Positions 47,260 through 57,200 of a stretch of 64,000 nucleotides of DNA are shown here, piece by piece. The notes below the pieces were generated by a model. The model ran no database searches and was not told the DNA's origin. It saw nothing but the letters and a program-made list of their open reading frames with translations. The DNA lies in contig OV277871.1 of the NCBI GenBank assembly GCA_922989275.2, forward strand, positions 3,162,001 through 3,226,000. Reading direction: 5' to 3'. This DNA comes from Gari tellinella. Lineage: Eukaryota; Mollusca; Bivalvia; Cardiida; Psammobiidae. The position numbers and the translations under genes are program-made. The number at the start of each line of letters is the position of its first letter. Within the stretch, counting starts at the first letter, position 1.

Positions 47260-47399
47260 TGTTTTGGAATGATTGAGCTCTATATTCACATTTATGATTT
47301 CTTATCTCTAACGTATTAACCTTTAGAATGCCGAGTAATTGCCGTCTTCAAGATTTAACGTTTGCATCACTCAACTTTGAGATATCCGCACTTCCTTAA

Positions 47400-47730
47400 G
47401 GTAATGTCAGATTGTCAAACAATTTAGATCCGATGATGACGCGGCGAGTTTATCGGCGTCTCATCTGGATCCAAACTGTTTGCACTGCTAATAGAAACTT
47501 CACCCAAAGAGTGTTTAAAGTTAAGATATCTTTCTTCCTACAGTTAAACGTTGCTGTTACGGCCACAATATGAAACAGACGATAATAAAGATATACGCCA
47601 ACTTAAATCAAGATGAAAGTAAAACAAAAAGCTCCTAAAGGAGCTTTTTGCTTTACTTTCATCTTGATTTAATCATCGATCTGCTTTAAATACAGAAATC
47701 AATTCTTCTTTTCTGTTGTCGGTATAGTGA
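47400..47730. repeat. P1-type core and G-like MITE
   Basis: At 47410-47485 CAAACAATTTAGATCCGATG / CGTCTCATCTGGATCCAAAC frames a decayed core. At ~47545-47730 a G-like element has core GATGAAAGTAAAACAAAAAG / CTTTTTGCTTTACTTTCATC. Confidence 0.65.
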
Positions 47731-48360
47731 TATCTTAAGGTGCTAAGGTCAATGTTTATATATGTCATAGAACATACTCCCACTAAGAAACTAGTGTACT
47801 ATCAGGAAACGGTATTCTTCTCTCCGTACTTGGTCAAGAGCATCGCACAAGCTTTCGGATATAATAACAAAATAACGTAAAGGATGGGTAGACAATCCAA
47901 GCAACTTCATTGCATAATAAGTCTGCAGTTACCTCACTTAGTTTTGTAGTGTGCTGGCACATCATTTAAATGTATGGAACTCTTGCACGGGTCTAGAGCA
48001 GGCAGGGTCCGTTATCGCCATTGAAATGTGGCAAAAACTGTTAGTCCGATTAAGTCGAAATGGCAACACTGGCGCTGTTCTGGTTAACCCTCCATCGGAA
48101 AACGTGCAAATCACCTATATAAATTTTTGGTTCAGGCCTCAACGGACAATCTTACACATGTAACAAGATTTGACCTTAAAAACTGTAAATGAATGTCAAG
48201 TGCCTACATGTATAAGAATTCGTAAATATTATTTAACACAAGAAATTGGGTTAAAAATACATTTCAAAGAAAAATAATGATGGACTCGACTGGGATTCGA
48301 TTTAATATAATTCAATGTAAAATAAAGACTTTTTGAAAACCTTGAACGATTACTTTCTAT
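47731..48360. other. Intergenic, unassigned
   Basis: Upstream of the VWDE-like gene. An open frame at 47951-48163 has no recognisable family and weak coding character. No repeats named. Confidence 0.5.
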
Positions 48361-48361
48361 C

Positions 48362-48500
48362 TAAGTGGCAAACTAATTGGAGCCAGATAATTTACACGGC
48401 GTCTTATCTGACTCCAAACTGTTTGCAATGGACATAATTGTTTTAGCGTAAATACGTTTACTGAGATTAGATAGAATATCATCTTCTCCAGTGTAGTACC
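48362..48500 (-). mobile_element. Family E relic
   Basis: GTGGCAAACTAATTGGAGCC, ATCTGACTCCAAACTGTTTGC and ATCATCTTCTCCAGTGTA: half an E element with a decayed core. Confidence 0.7.
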
Positions 48501-48555
48501 GTAAAAACCATGGCTTTATCAGGTCAAGCCATTCTAATCATCAATGTGATGCCCT

Positions 48556-48765
48556 TAACCATTTCATCGTCAAATTTGTCGTAAGATTTTTACCTGTTCA
48601 CCGCCATATTGTCGTCTGCTTACTTATTATTGTCTGCGATATCGTTTCAAGGCTAGATCTAAGGCAGTATGACTGACTAAATTTCGAAACGAGTATCAAA
48701 CAGTTTGGATCCTGATCAGACACCGCGTTAAGCAGTGTGTGATCAGGATCAAGATTGTTTGCATA
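48556..48765 (-). mobile_element. P1 MITE (inverted)
   Basis: TTAACCATTTCATCGTC, GTCGTCTGCTTACTTATTG, then core GGATCCTGATCAGACACCGC / GCAGTGTGTGATCAGGATC. Confidence 0.78.
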
Positions 48766-48767
48766 TA

Positions 48768-49105
48768 CAGCGACTCCTATCTACAACGACACCCAATGGG
48801 AGACAATAATTGTGTGCGAACTGTTCTGAGGGAGTCGTTATAGAGAGGGATGTTGGTTTACATTTGCAAACAGCTTGAATCCAGACCAGACGCCGCGTTA
48901 CGCGGCGTCTGATCTGGATTCAAGCTGTTTGTCACTCGTTAATAAGTGTTTTTCTGTCAAAATGTCCAGTATGATACTTTGACGAAAACAACAGACGACA
49001 ATTATAAGCAGACGACATTGCAGCCGTGAATAGGTTGGAACTGCGACACGTGTCGTTGTTAGGAGAGAGTCGTTGTTGGGAGGGCCATATTAGGGAGAGA
49101 GCACT
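48768..49105. mobile_element. Family M composite, second copy
   Basis: CGACTCCTATCTACAACGACACC, GAGGGAGTCGTTATAGAGAG, core at 48868-48933 (AGCTTGAATCCAGACCAGAC / GTCTGATCTGGATTCAAGC), then AACTGCGACACGTGTCGTTG and GGGAGAGAGCACT, in the same order as at 37270. Confidence 0.78.
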
Positions 49106-49205
49106 CTATACGCTTATGACGTTATTGACAGTGAAAGGTTAACTACAAATAGGGTCCTATAAGCTTCAAACTGTGTCATATATCTATGGATCATATATAG
49201 GTACA

Positions 49206-49500
49206 TACGGCATACAACTTCATGTTTATACCACACTGATAATAATGATAGTTGAACCATCGAATTAGTCATTATTCTTAAGTCAACGTATATACATTTA
49301 CAGTGCTCCCTCCCTACAACTTCACGTTTATACTACATCAATAACAATGATAGTTGAACCAACGAATTATTCATTATTCTTAAGTCAACGTACATACATG
49401 TGCAGTGCTCCCTCCCTACAACTTCATGTTTATACTACATCAATAATAATGATAGTTGAACCAACGAATTATTCATTATCCTTAAGTCAACGTTACGTCT
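49206..49500 (+). repeat. Tandem repeat, ~102-bp unit, ~2.9 copies
   Basis: ACAACTTCATGTTTATACCA starts units at ~49213, ~49316 and ~49418. Each has GATAGTTGAACCAACGAAT, CTTAAGTCAACGTA and CAGTGCTCCCTCCCT, the last being an M-type end. Confidence 0.9.
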
Positions 49501-49845
49501 GCGTTAACGCGGTGTCTGATCAGGATCCAAACTATTTGACACTCGTCAGAGCTCCAGATAAGGGGGATATTTCAAAAACTAAAATCTTTATTTCTGCTTT
49601 AAACCCTATGGTGTCACTACTCATTAGAATTGTCTCGAAGAGACAATTATAATGAGTAGTAACACCATAGAATTTGGTGCTGAAATAAGTAAGAAAATGT
49701 TGGATTTGTTCAGTTAACTCCCTCTTATCTGGATTTCAGTCACACTGCCTTAAACGGTACTTTGAAACGATATTGCAGACAACAATCGTGAGGCAGACGA
49801 CAATATTTCGGTGTAAGGGTCAAAACCTCACTATAAATTTGATTG
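49500..49845 (+). mobile_element. P1 MITE with a nested hairpin MITE
   Basis: P1 core right half (TTAACGCGGTGTCTGATCAG) and right flank (GCAGACGACAATATTTCGG) are separated by ~190 bases at 49550-49740. The insert has AGATAAGGGGGATATT and CCCTCTTATCTGGA ends and a perfect hairpin CACTACTCATTAGAATTGTC / GACAATTATAATGAGTAGT. Confidence 0.72.
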
Positions 49846-49944
49846 TAAAAAGTTTAGTGTCATTTATCTTTATCAATAATGAGGCTAATGTGAGCGTTCC
49901 GTTACTGCATTGAAATGGATGAATTGGTATTTTAAACAGCTGAG

Positions 49945-50130
49945 GTCCGTTTCATAAAACTTCGTACGACAATTGTTGTCGTAAGTCAGATCATAAAAGT
50001 CTCAACTATTATTTACTTCCAAAGAGATGTCACAAGACAGGATTAGATAGAGAAATCAGAAATTAAATGTGTTTTAAAGTTTTGACTTACGACCGTTTTT
50101 GTCGCACGAGGTTTTATGAAACGGGCCCCA
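49945..50130 (-). mobile_element. Family F MITE
   Basis: GAGGTCCGTTTCATAAAACTTC-GTACGAC and CGCACGAGGTTTTATGAAAC-GGGCCCC ends. One arm of the hairpin (GATGTCACAAGACAGGATTA) remains. Confidence 0.85.
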
Positions 50131-50206
50131 GAATCCTATTTTGTTTTTATAATATGCAAACATTACAGTCCCTGTTCACTGTTCATATGGGTAATTTAGG
50201 AGCCCT

Positions 50207-50435
50207 TTAACCCATTTGTGCCCACGATCCCATATATGGGACATAGGCAAAAAGTGTAGACTCTGATCAGACGCCGCATCATGCGGCGTTTGATCAGAGT
50301 CTACACTGTTTGCTGATAGGAATTTCAATATAAAACAAAATGAAAATGAAAATTTTGACCAGGCATCCCTTTGATAAAAAATGGACTAATCCAATAAATA
50401 AACATGGAAGAAACCACTGAGCGTAAAGGGGTTAA
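50207..50435 (+). mobile_element. P4 MITE, TTAA-flanked
   Basis: TTAACCCATTTGTGCCCACG and GAGCGTAAAGGGGTTAA. Core at 50247-50313: AAGTGTAGACTCTGATCAGA / TTGATCAGAGTCTACACTGT around CGCCGCATCATGCGGCG. The outer ends differ from P1, but the core belongs to the same type. Confidence 0.85.
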
Positions 50436-50554
50436 TCCGAGTCTGCACTGTTTTCACAGAACAGATGTACTCTTCACATGATCACTTTTTGTAAAGGACG
50501 AGTCACAAGGATTCCATGGGTAGAGAGGGGTTTAAGTGCGGTTCAAGTATTGGT

Positions 50555-50802
50555 ACAGTGGAGAATCTGTTATTCTTTCCCAATAAACGCGTTTACGCTA
50601 AAACTATTATTTGCAGTGCAAACAGTTTGGAGCCAGATCAGACGCCGGGTAACCCGGCGTCTGATCAGGCTCCAAACTGTTTGCCACCAAGATAAACATG
50701 AAATATCAGAATTGTCCAAAAGTTGCTCTTTTCGACGTTTTAGCGCTTTGCGTTTGCGTACGTTTGCGTTTAAACGGGAAAGAATAACAGATTCTCCACT
50801 GT
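50555..50802 (+). mobile_element. Family E MITE
   Basis: ACAGTGGAGAATCTGTTATTC and ATAACAGATTCTCCACTGT are ~20-bp perfect inverted ends. The core is CGCCGGGTAACCCGGCG flanked by complete arms. Confidence 0.95.
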
Positions 50803-50843
50803 ATACAACATAGCTGTCCTTGCATTTTAAAACTCTTGGAACG

Positions 50844-51097
50844 TTAACTCATTATCCCCTGAAACTTCCAATTGACAATTCCAGTTTGCAATAAAGGCTG
50901 GTCCATATTAGACTACTTAGGGTTCGGTGTTGTGGTTTTTTTATAATTTAATGCAAAATGACAAATAGTGAGGTCCCTGATTAAAGGGCTCCTACAGGAG
51001 CCCTCAAATCAGGGACCTCACTGTTTGCATTAGACTCTTCACAGGTACACTTTTGGTAAAGGACGCATATATGCGTCACTAGGGCTCAATGAGTTAA
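50844..51097 (+). mobile_element. P3 MITE, TTAA-flanked
   Basis: TTAACTCATTATCCCCTG and GGGCTCAATGAGTTAA. Core at 50962-51028: GTGAGGTCCCTGATTAAAGG / CTCAAATCAGGGACCTCACT. The GAGGTCCCTGATT variant is reproduced in the other arm. Confidence 0.92.
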
Positions 51098-51327
51098 GTA
51101 ATATTTCTGTACGCAACAATTTTCACTTGCTTATGTTATAATAATCAATTTTTCCAAATTTCATATCCATTACAGATTAAGAGTGTCAAACAAAAGATCC
51201 TAGTGAGACGGCGTATAAAGCGGCTGTTTTATCCAAACTGTTTACAAAGGGGCTTACAAAGCGTTATTATGTTGAGTCTTCTTATCAAGACTGGGTCAAT
51301 AAAGGTTGAAATCAAGGGTGTGCAAAT

Positions 51328-51561
51328 CATTCATCCCTGAAACTTTTAATGGACAATTCCAATTTCAAAATAAGTCTAGTCCATTTTTGACTATTTATGG
51401 TTGATTTTAACAATACTTTTCAATATGACAAACAGTGTAGACTCTGATCAGAGGGCACCTTCGATCAGAGTATACACTGTTTGCATAGGACAAATGTAAT
51501 TCTCACCATTACACTGTTTGTAAATGACGAGTATACTCGTCGCTAAAGTTGAATGTGTTAA
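51328..51561 (+). mobile_element. P3 MITE
   Basis: CATTCATCCCTGAAACTTT, core GTGTAGACTCTGATCAGAGG / TTCGATCAGAGTATACACTG, and AAAGTTGAATGTGTTAA at the right. Confidence 0.85.
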
Positions 51562-52260
51562 CGCCTTTTTTTCAGGCCTTGTAAGTAAGGGCCTCATTTA
51601 TTGCCCCCGTCATCGGTGCGTCGGGGTCGGGGAGTCATCCACCGACACACCTAACACATATAATAACATTGTTGTTATATGACTAACAAAACTCTAAAAG
51701 TTTTTATACAAAACAAGTATTTGAAGCCAGGTATACCTATTAGTTTTCTTTGTGGTTTTTAAACAGAAAATTATTTTGCAATGATAAATAAGGGTATGCA
51801 TATTACAAGTAGTGTTGTATTATCCATATACATGCGTACATTTACAATTATGTGCATACATATAGAGAAAAATAAGTCTAAGACTTTGACAGAATACTAA
51901 ACTGCTCCCATTGTTTATAAAAATAGTATTCATTTTCATTTTGAATTGCGATAGACTTAAGTAAATTGCATTTAAAAGATAGATAGTCCCTTAGACCTTG
52001 TGATGTTTGTTGATATTTTTTTGTATTTGCATTGAAAAATATACATTTTAAAAAAGATGATAATTAAATTCTTTACATTATCAGCGGTTTGTCTAAAACC
52101 AAAGAGCGTTGTTTCCATATTGAGAGTACGAAAAGCGGTATGAATGGACATCAGTATGTTTTTTATAAGTGCTTGGCTGATGGTGCACTTCCAAAACAAA
52201 GTTTGTCGTCCGCCTTATCCCCTGCACGTATATGTACCCATAGCCTAGTGTCTATTAAAG
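51562..52260. other. Intergenic, unassigned
   Basis: AT-rich. Short open frames (for example 52089-52439) have no recognisable family and run into the repeat at 52268. Confidence 0.5.
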
Positions 52261-52267
52261 GGGCATT

Positions 52268-52340
52268 GAGAAACAGTGTAGATCCTGATGAGATACTGCG
52301 TTACAGGACGTCTCATCAGGGTCTGCTCTGTTTGCTATTG
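52268..52340. mobile_element. P3/P1-type core
   Basis: AACAGTGTAGATCCTGATGA and GTCTCATCAGGGTCTGCTCT frame CTGCGTTACAGGAC; no terminal repeats visible. Confidence 0.65.
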
Positions 52341-52417
52341 TATGTGAAATGTTCTGTTGCATGGGGAAAACCTTGCAGTGTCCTTAGATCACTTTTGTAT
52401 ATCGATAATGAATTCAG

Positions 52418-52930
52418 GACTGCCATAAGTTTATCATAAAAATCCTAAAATTTACAAATTTTCTATTTCATTTAACCCTTTACCTCATAGCCTGTTTCTA
52501 GTTTTGAAAATAGGTGACTACTTAAAGCAGGTTGAAAGTAGAGCAGAATGCGCCCTAAGGCGCATTCTGCTTTACTTTCAGCCTGCTTTAAGCTACCACC
52601 TGCTAGAATTAAGACAATATTCCTTCTGATACATATTCATGACTGTATAGATTGGAATTATTTTCTTTGCGGAGGATTAAACAGAATGTGCTAAAAGGCG
52701 CTTCTATAAGGTAAAGGGTTAAGCGCGATTTTACGAATTGTACCTTTAACCCTTTACCCCATGGTCTGATTCTAGTTTTGAAGACACGTGGTAACTTAAA
52801 GCAGATTGAAAGTAAAGCAGAATGCGCCTAAAGGCTCATTCTGCTTAACTTTCAGTCTGTTTTAAGCTACCATTTGCTAGGATAAAAATCCGAAGATTTC
52901 GGAAAAGTCCGGAGAAATGGCAGCCCTGTG
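52418..52930 (+). mobile_element. Family N MITE with P2 nested inside
   Basis: CAGGACTGCCATAAGTTTAT and AGAAATGGCAGCCCTG ends. A complete P2 sits at 52472-52722. After it N resumes at GCGCGATTTTACGAATTG and also carries its own older P2-type segment (TTAACCCTTTACCCCATGG then the hairpin). Confidence 0.9.
52472..52722 (+). mobile_element. P2 MITE with TTAA target duplication
   Basis: TTAACCCTTTACCTCATAGC and GGTAAAGGGTTAA. Removing it with one TTAA restores an N sequence like that at 29310, so the TTAA is the duplicated target. The core is AAGCAGGTTGAAAGTAGAGC / GCTTTACTTTCAGCCTGCTT. Confidence 0.93.
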
Positions 52931-53780
52931 ACATATTTCAGCAAGCACATAGGAAGAGTTCAATGCAATACCTAGGCATAATTAGGTTAAAGTGTCTTAT
53001 TAAAAATGTGGCATAGACTATAATTTCAACGTAAGAATTAAAGCAGTTTGGTCAAACATATAAACAAGAGTGTCTCATAACGCACCTATTGAAGCCACAG
53101 CAAAATTTAGACTGTGTATAACAAAGCCAAATTACACATATGAATGAAACAGCACACGTGTATTGAACTTTTTATAAGTAACAATTAAAATTCTATATTA
53201 TGCAAGATAGTCAATGCATGTTGTTCATACAAAAATTGACTTCTAAGCAATAAACTCATTTTAACTCATTACGTCATGAATGCGTATTTTAACCCAATTA
53301 ATTTATACCTCCTTTGAAGAATTGAAATAGACACGAATATGTATCATTTGAAATAAAGTTTCTATAGTCTAGCAATTGGTAGCTTAAAGTAGGTTGTTTA
53401 TAAAGCTTTACTATCAACCCACTCTAGATGGTCACTTGTCTTCAAACCTAGAAACAGGCTAGGGTGTCCAGTGCCCTCGAATAGGGGTCATTTTGTGACT
53501 TATCAAGTGATGTGATCTTATCGTGCATTATACCATCGTGTAGGCAACGAATTGCTTCTAAAATGATGTATCACACATACATTTTTCACTTATTATATTG
53601 AAGTTATTGGTTAAGTACCATTTTGAAGCGGCCTCGTATTCCATAATAGGTTGCTAACACACCATGTATATAATTTATAGTATATATATAGCAACTCCAC
53701 TACCTGAAACGTGTTTTTTGTAAGTAAAAACATCTACATGTATATAATATAATTTATATTGCATCTTTTATTTTTTCTTG
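52931..53780. other. Intergenic, 3' side of the esterase gene
   Basis: AT-rich sequence with a short P2 relic at ~53385-53465 (CTTAAAGTAGGTTGTTTATA, then TAGATGGTCACTTGTCTTCA). TTTATT at 53767-53772 gives a minus-strand AATAAA ~240 bases beyond the esterase stop codon. Confidence 0.5.
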
Positions 53781-53781
53781 G

Positions 53782-53850
53782 AGTCAAACAGTTTGGAACT
53801 TGACCAGACTCCGAGTTAATTGGTCCTTGATCTAGCTCAAGACTGTTTGC
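53782..53850. mobile_element. P1/E-type core
   Basis: CAAACAGTTTGGAACTTGACC / GATCTAGCTCAAGACTGTTTGC around CTCCGAGTTAATTGG. Confidence 0.65.
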
Positions 53851-54012
53851 AACAGACATTAATTCTTCAAATACAATAGCCTTTTGTGGGAATGAAAAAA
53901 ACGCAAATCATTGACTTCGACGTTTTGTAGTACATGTGGTTAAAAAAGCATCTGCATGTGCTTGCTGGTATGGTTTTTTTGCGCTACTTTATGTTCTAGT
54001 AGATTGGATTCT

Positions 54013-54259
54013 CTAGCATCCTTCACGTTCACATTGTTCTTTAGTTGTCCGCTTGCTGTACATGCCTGTATGCTGTGTCTGTTCCATCACATCCGGGAGA
54101 ACATTATACCAGAAGTTGCTAGCACGTGCATAAAGTCTTTTCCCGACCGAGTTCTCTGACATCTGGGAAGATATGTTTAGGTAAAACTGATTGGTGAGCT
54201 CATACTTAGGCCAGGTCGTCTTGGTATAAAACGTGACGTCAACGGGCTTGTTGGGGTTC
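54013..54259 (-). CDS. Carboxylesterase exon 2 (C-terminal)
   Basis: Acceptor ATTATTTTGTTCAG, phase 2 entry, stop TAG at 54015-54013. It encodes 81 residues: NPNKPVDVTFYTKTTWPKYE onwards. FARTG of exon 1 followed by NPN matches the family's FxxTGDPN junction, here Asn for Asp. Confidence 0.93.
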
Positions 54260-57200
54260 CTGAACAAAATAATGTATTAAATTCAATTGGTTGGTTAAAG
54301 AATTTAGTCAGTCAAAGTGGTTAAAGAATTTGGTAAACCAAACGGGGTAAAACATGTTATATGATGTACAGCTATGTAAAAGCTGCCCAACCTATCTCTC
54401 TTAGTTGAGTAAGTACATCTTACAAGACAGACCGTTGATTAAGTTATAGTTAAAACATATTAGGTGAAATCTTAATGGTTAAGAAGGGGTGGGGCGAGCG
54501 TTAGCGACCTCGATTATAACTAACTGTAGAATATAACCTATATTTTGACTGGCCGAGGATAGAATATTCCCACGTTTATTGTAAACAAACATCGCTTATT
54601 CTGGTTGTGAGATCGCCAAATATGGCAGTCTTTACAACTAGTTGCTACGAGGCGGGGTTATCTATACCACGTGCAGACAGCACGAGACGTCGAAAAACAA
54701 CAAAACTATTAATGATTAAGTGCCGCACTTAATGGGGTGCAAAAGGCAGTTTGATTGGTTAAAAATGTAGGTTATATTCTAAGTTATAGCTAGAATGTAA
54801 CCTATATTTTGATTGGCCCATTCCAACGTTTTTAGTAAACAAACCTCACTTATTCTGGTCGTGAGATCGCCAATTATGGCAGTGTTTACAACTAGTTGCT
54901 ATGAGGCAGAGTTACCTATACCACGTGCAGACACCACGCGACCTCGAAAATACAACAACTTGCTTAATGATTAAGTGCCGTACTAAATGGGGTGCAAAAG
55001 GCAGTTTGATTGGTTAAAATGTAGGTTGTATTTTAATGCAGGATATAAATACAGTGTAATACAAAAGCCACTAACGGAAAATATAGAGACTGCGATTTTA
55101 ACGATTGAATTTAATAAATAAAGCGCATTTTTTATTTTTTAAAGAATGGATACCTATGTGAGCAAACGGTTCTGTGGGGGGAAATGATTCAGAAAACAAA
55201 CAACAAGAGCCAAGATAGCTCTAACCCGCTCACCTGATACTATGTAAAACTTTACATGTAAGGACCTAGATTATGACCCGATATGACCCACAATCAACCG
55301 TGGCATAGTTTCAATAAGACAAACATTTTGAGCAGGATTCATTAAGATCAAATGAGATTTGTAGCTTCTAGAAACAAGGAATTTTTAATAATTTGACCTA
55401 GTGACCTAGTTTTTGAACTGACATGACAAATACTGAAATCTGACCTAGATATCAATAAAGCAAACATTTTGATCAAGATTCATCAAGATCAAATGAGATT
55501 TTTGGCCTTTAGAGTATTAACAAGATATTACTATGAGTTGATCTAATGATCTAGTTTTTGAGATTGCTGGTCCCCAATATTCGAACTTGACCTAGATTTC
55601 ATCCAGGGTAATATTCAAACTAATTCATTTACAGATAAAGTGCAAAATTTGGTCTATAGAGGGATAACAAGGTTTTTCTATGATTTGAGCTAGTGACCTA
55701 GTTTTTAAACAGCCATAGCCCACATTTAAAATTGACATAGATTTTAATAAGACAAACATTTTAACCAAGTTTCATTAAGATTAATCAAATTTGTAGCCTC
55801 TATTGTGTTAACAAGATTTTTTTTTTGATTCGACCTAGTGACCTAGATTTGGACAGGCTGTGATCCACAATTAAACTCGACATATATTTTATATGGGCAA
55901 ACATTCTGACTACATTTCATTCAGATCTAATGAGAGTTGTAGCCTCTAGAGGGTTAACATTGTTCTTCATTGATTTGACCTAGTGACCTAGTTAATAATC
56001 CGACATGAATCACTTTCAAACCTGAGGTAGATATTAATGAGGCAAACATTACGAGCAAGATTCATGAACATCAAATGAGATTTATAGCCTCTACCGTGTT
56101 AACAAGGTTTACTATGATTTTATATAGTGACCTAGTTTACGACCCAATATACAATATATTCAATTATGACCTAGATTTTGTCAATATGGTCATCCTGACA
56201 GAGTTTGATCAAGAAAGGGCTCATCTCTTGGCTACTAGAGTTTTCACAAGCTTTTTCTATTGTGCCTTATAGAGTGTTCACCTAGTGACCTACTTTTTTA
56301 CCTAACATATCCTATATTTGAACTTGACCTAATTTGTGTCAATATATTCATTCTGACAATGTTAATTAAAGATTTGCCTAAAATTGCGATACTAGAGTGT
56401 TCACAAGCTTTTTCTAAGATTTGATCTAGTGACCTGTACTTTTTAATCCAACATGGCCTATAATCGAAATTGACCTAGCTTTTGTCAAGATGATCATTCT
56501 AGTCAAGTTTAATAAAGATTTGGTCAAAAGCGTTACTACTAGATTTCACAAAATGTTCACGGACGCACGACGCGCACAGCACGACGCACATCGACACTGG
56601 ACACAGCACGATCACAATAGCTCACCGAGCACTACGTGCTCAGGCGAGCTAAAATGATCACAGTGGAAAACATTATGTTTTGACACTCCAAAGATTAAAT
56701 GTTCTACATTTTATTTTACTGTGTTTAGTGTTGTTTAAACGAGTAAGATTGACGCCTCTTCCACCCTTTACTTACCCTGTTCTTGCAAAGTTTGACCACA
56801 TGGTCATCTGCGCTTTGGTCAACTCCAATTCCCAAGACTGAGGTAACCCTGTTGAGTATGGTGTGGTATATTGTAAATATCCGTCTTCTATGTCATATCC
56901 AAATAGTGTGGTCATATCATCCCCATGCTGGGGTTTGTTGGTCCACGTGGGAGCCTCTAGTAATCTCCATGTTGGAAACGCATCATACAGATAAACATAC
57001 GTGTTTTTGTCGGTGTTTCTCGCGTGTAGCATGGCCGTATCCATGGCTTGTATAGTAAATATATAATCCGAACTAAGTTTGAGGAATGACTCTCGTGAAA
57101 TAAAACTGTTGTCAGGGTCGGACCAGTCTGTATACTCATTAATGATGATGTTTTTAATTGTGTCTGGGACATTGTCGCCGAATACTACACGAACAATTTC

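Noticed and set aside
48275..48310. Possible tRNA T-arm (GGGATTCGAT)
   Set aside because: No acceptor stem, D-arm or anticodon arm can be drawn around it.
52089..52439. 116-codon plus-strand frame
   Set aside because: Runs from unassigned AT-rich DNA into a palindromic core; no coding evidence.
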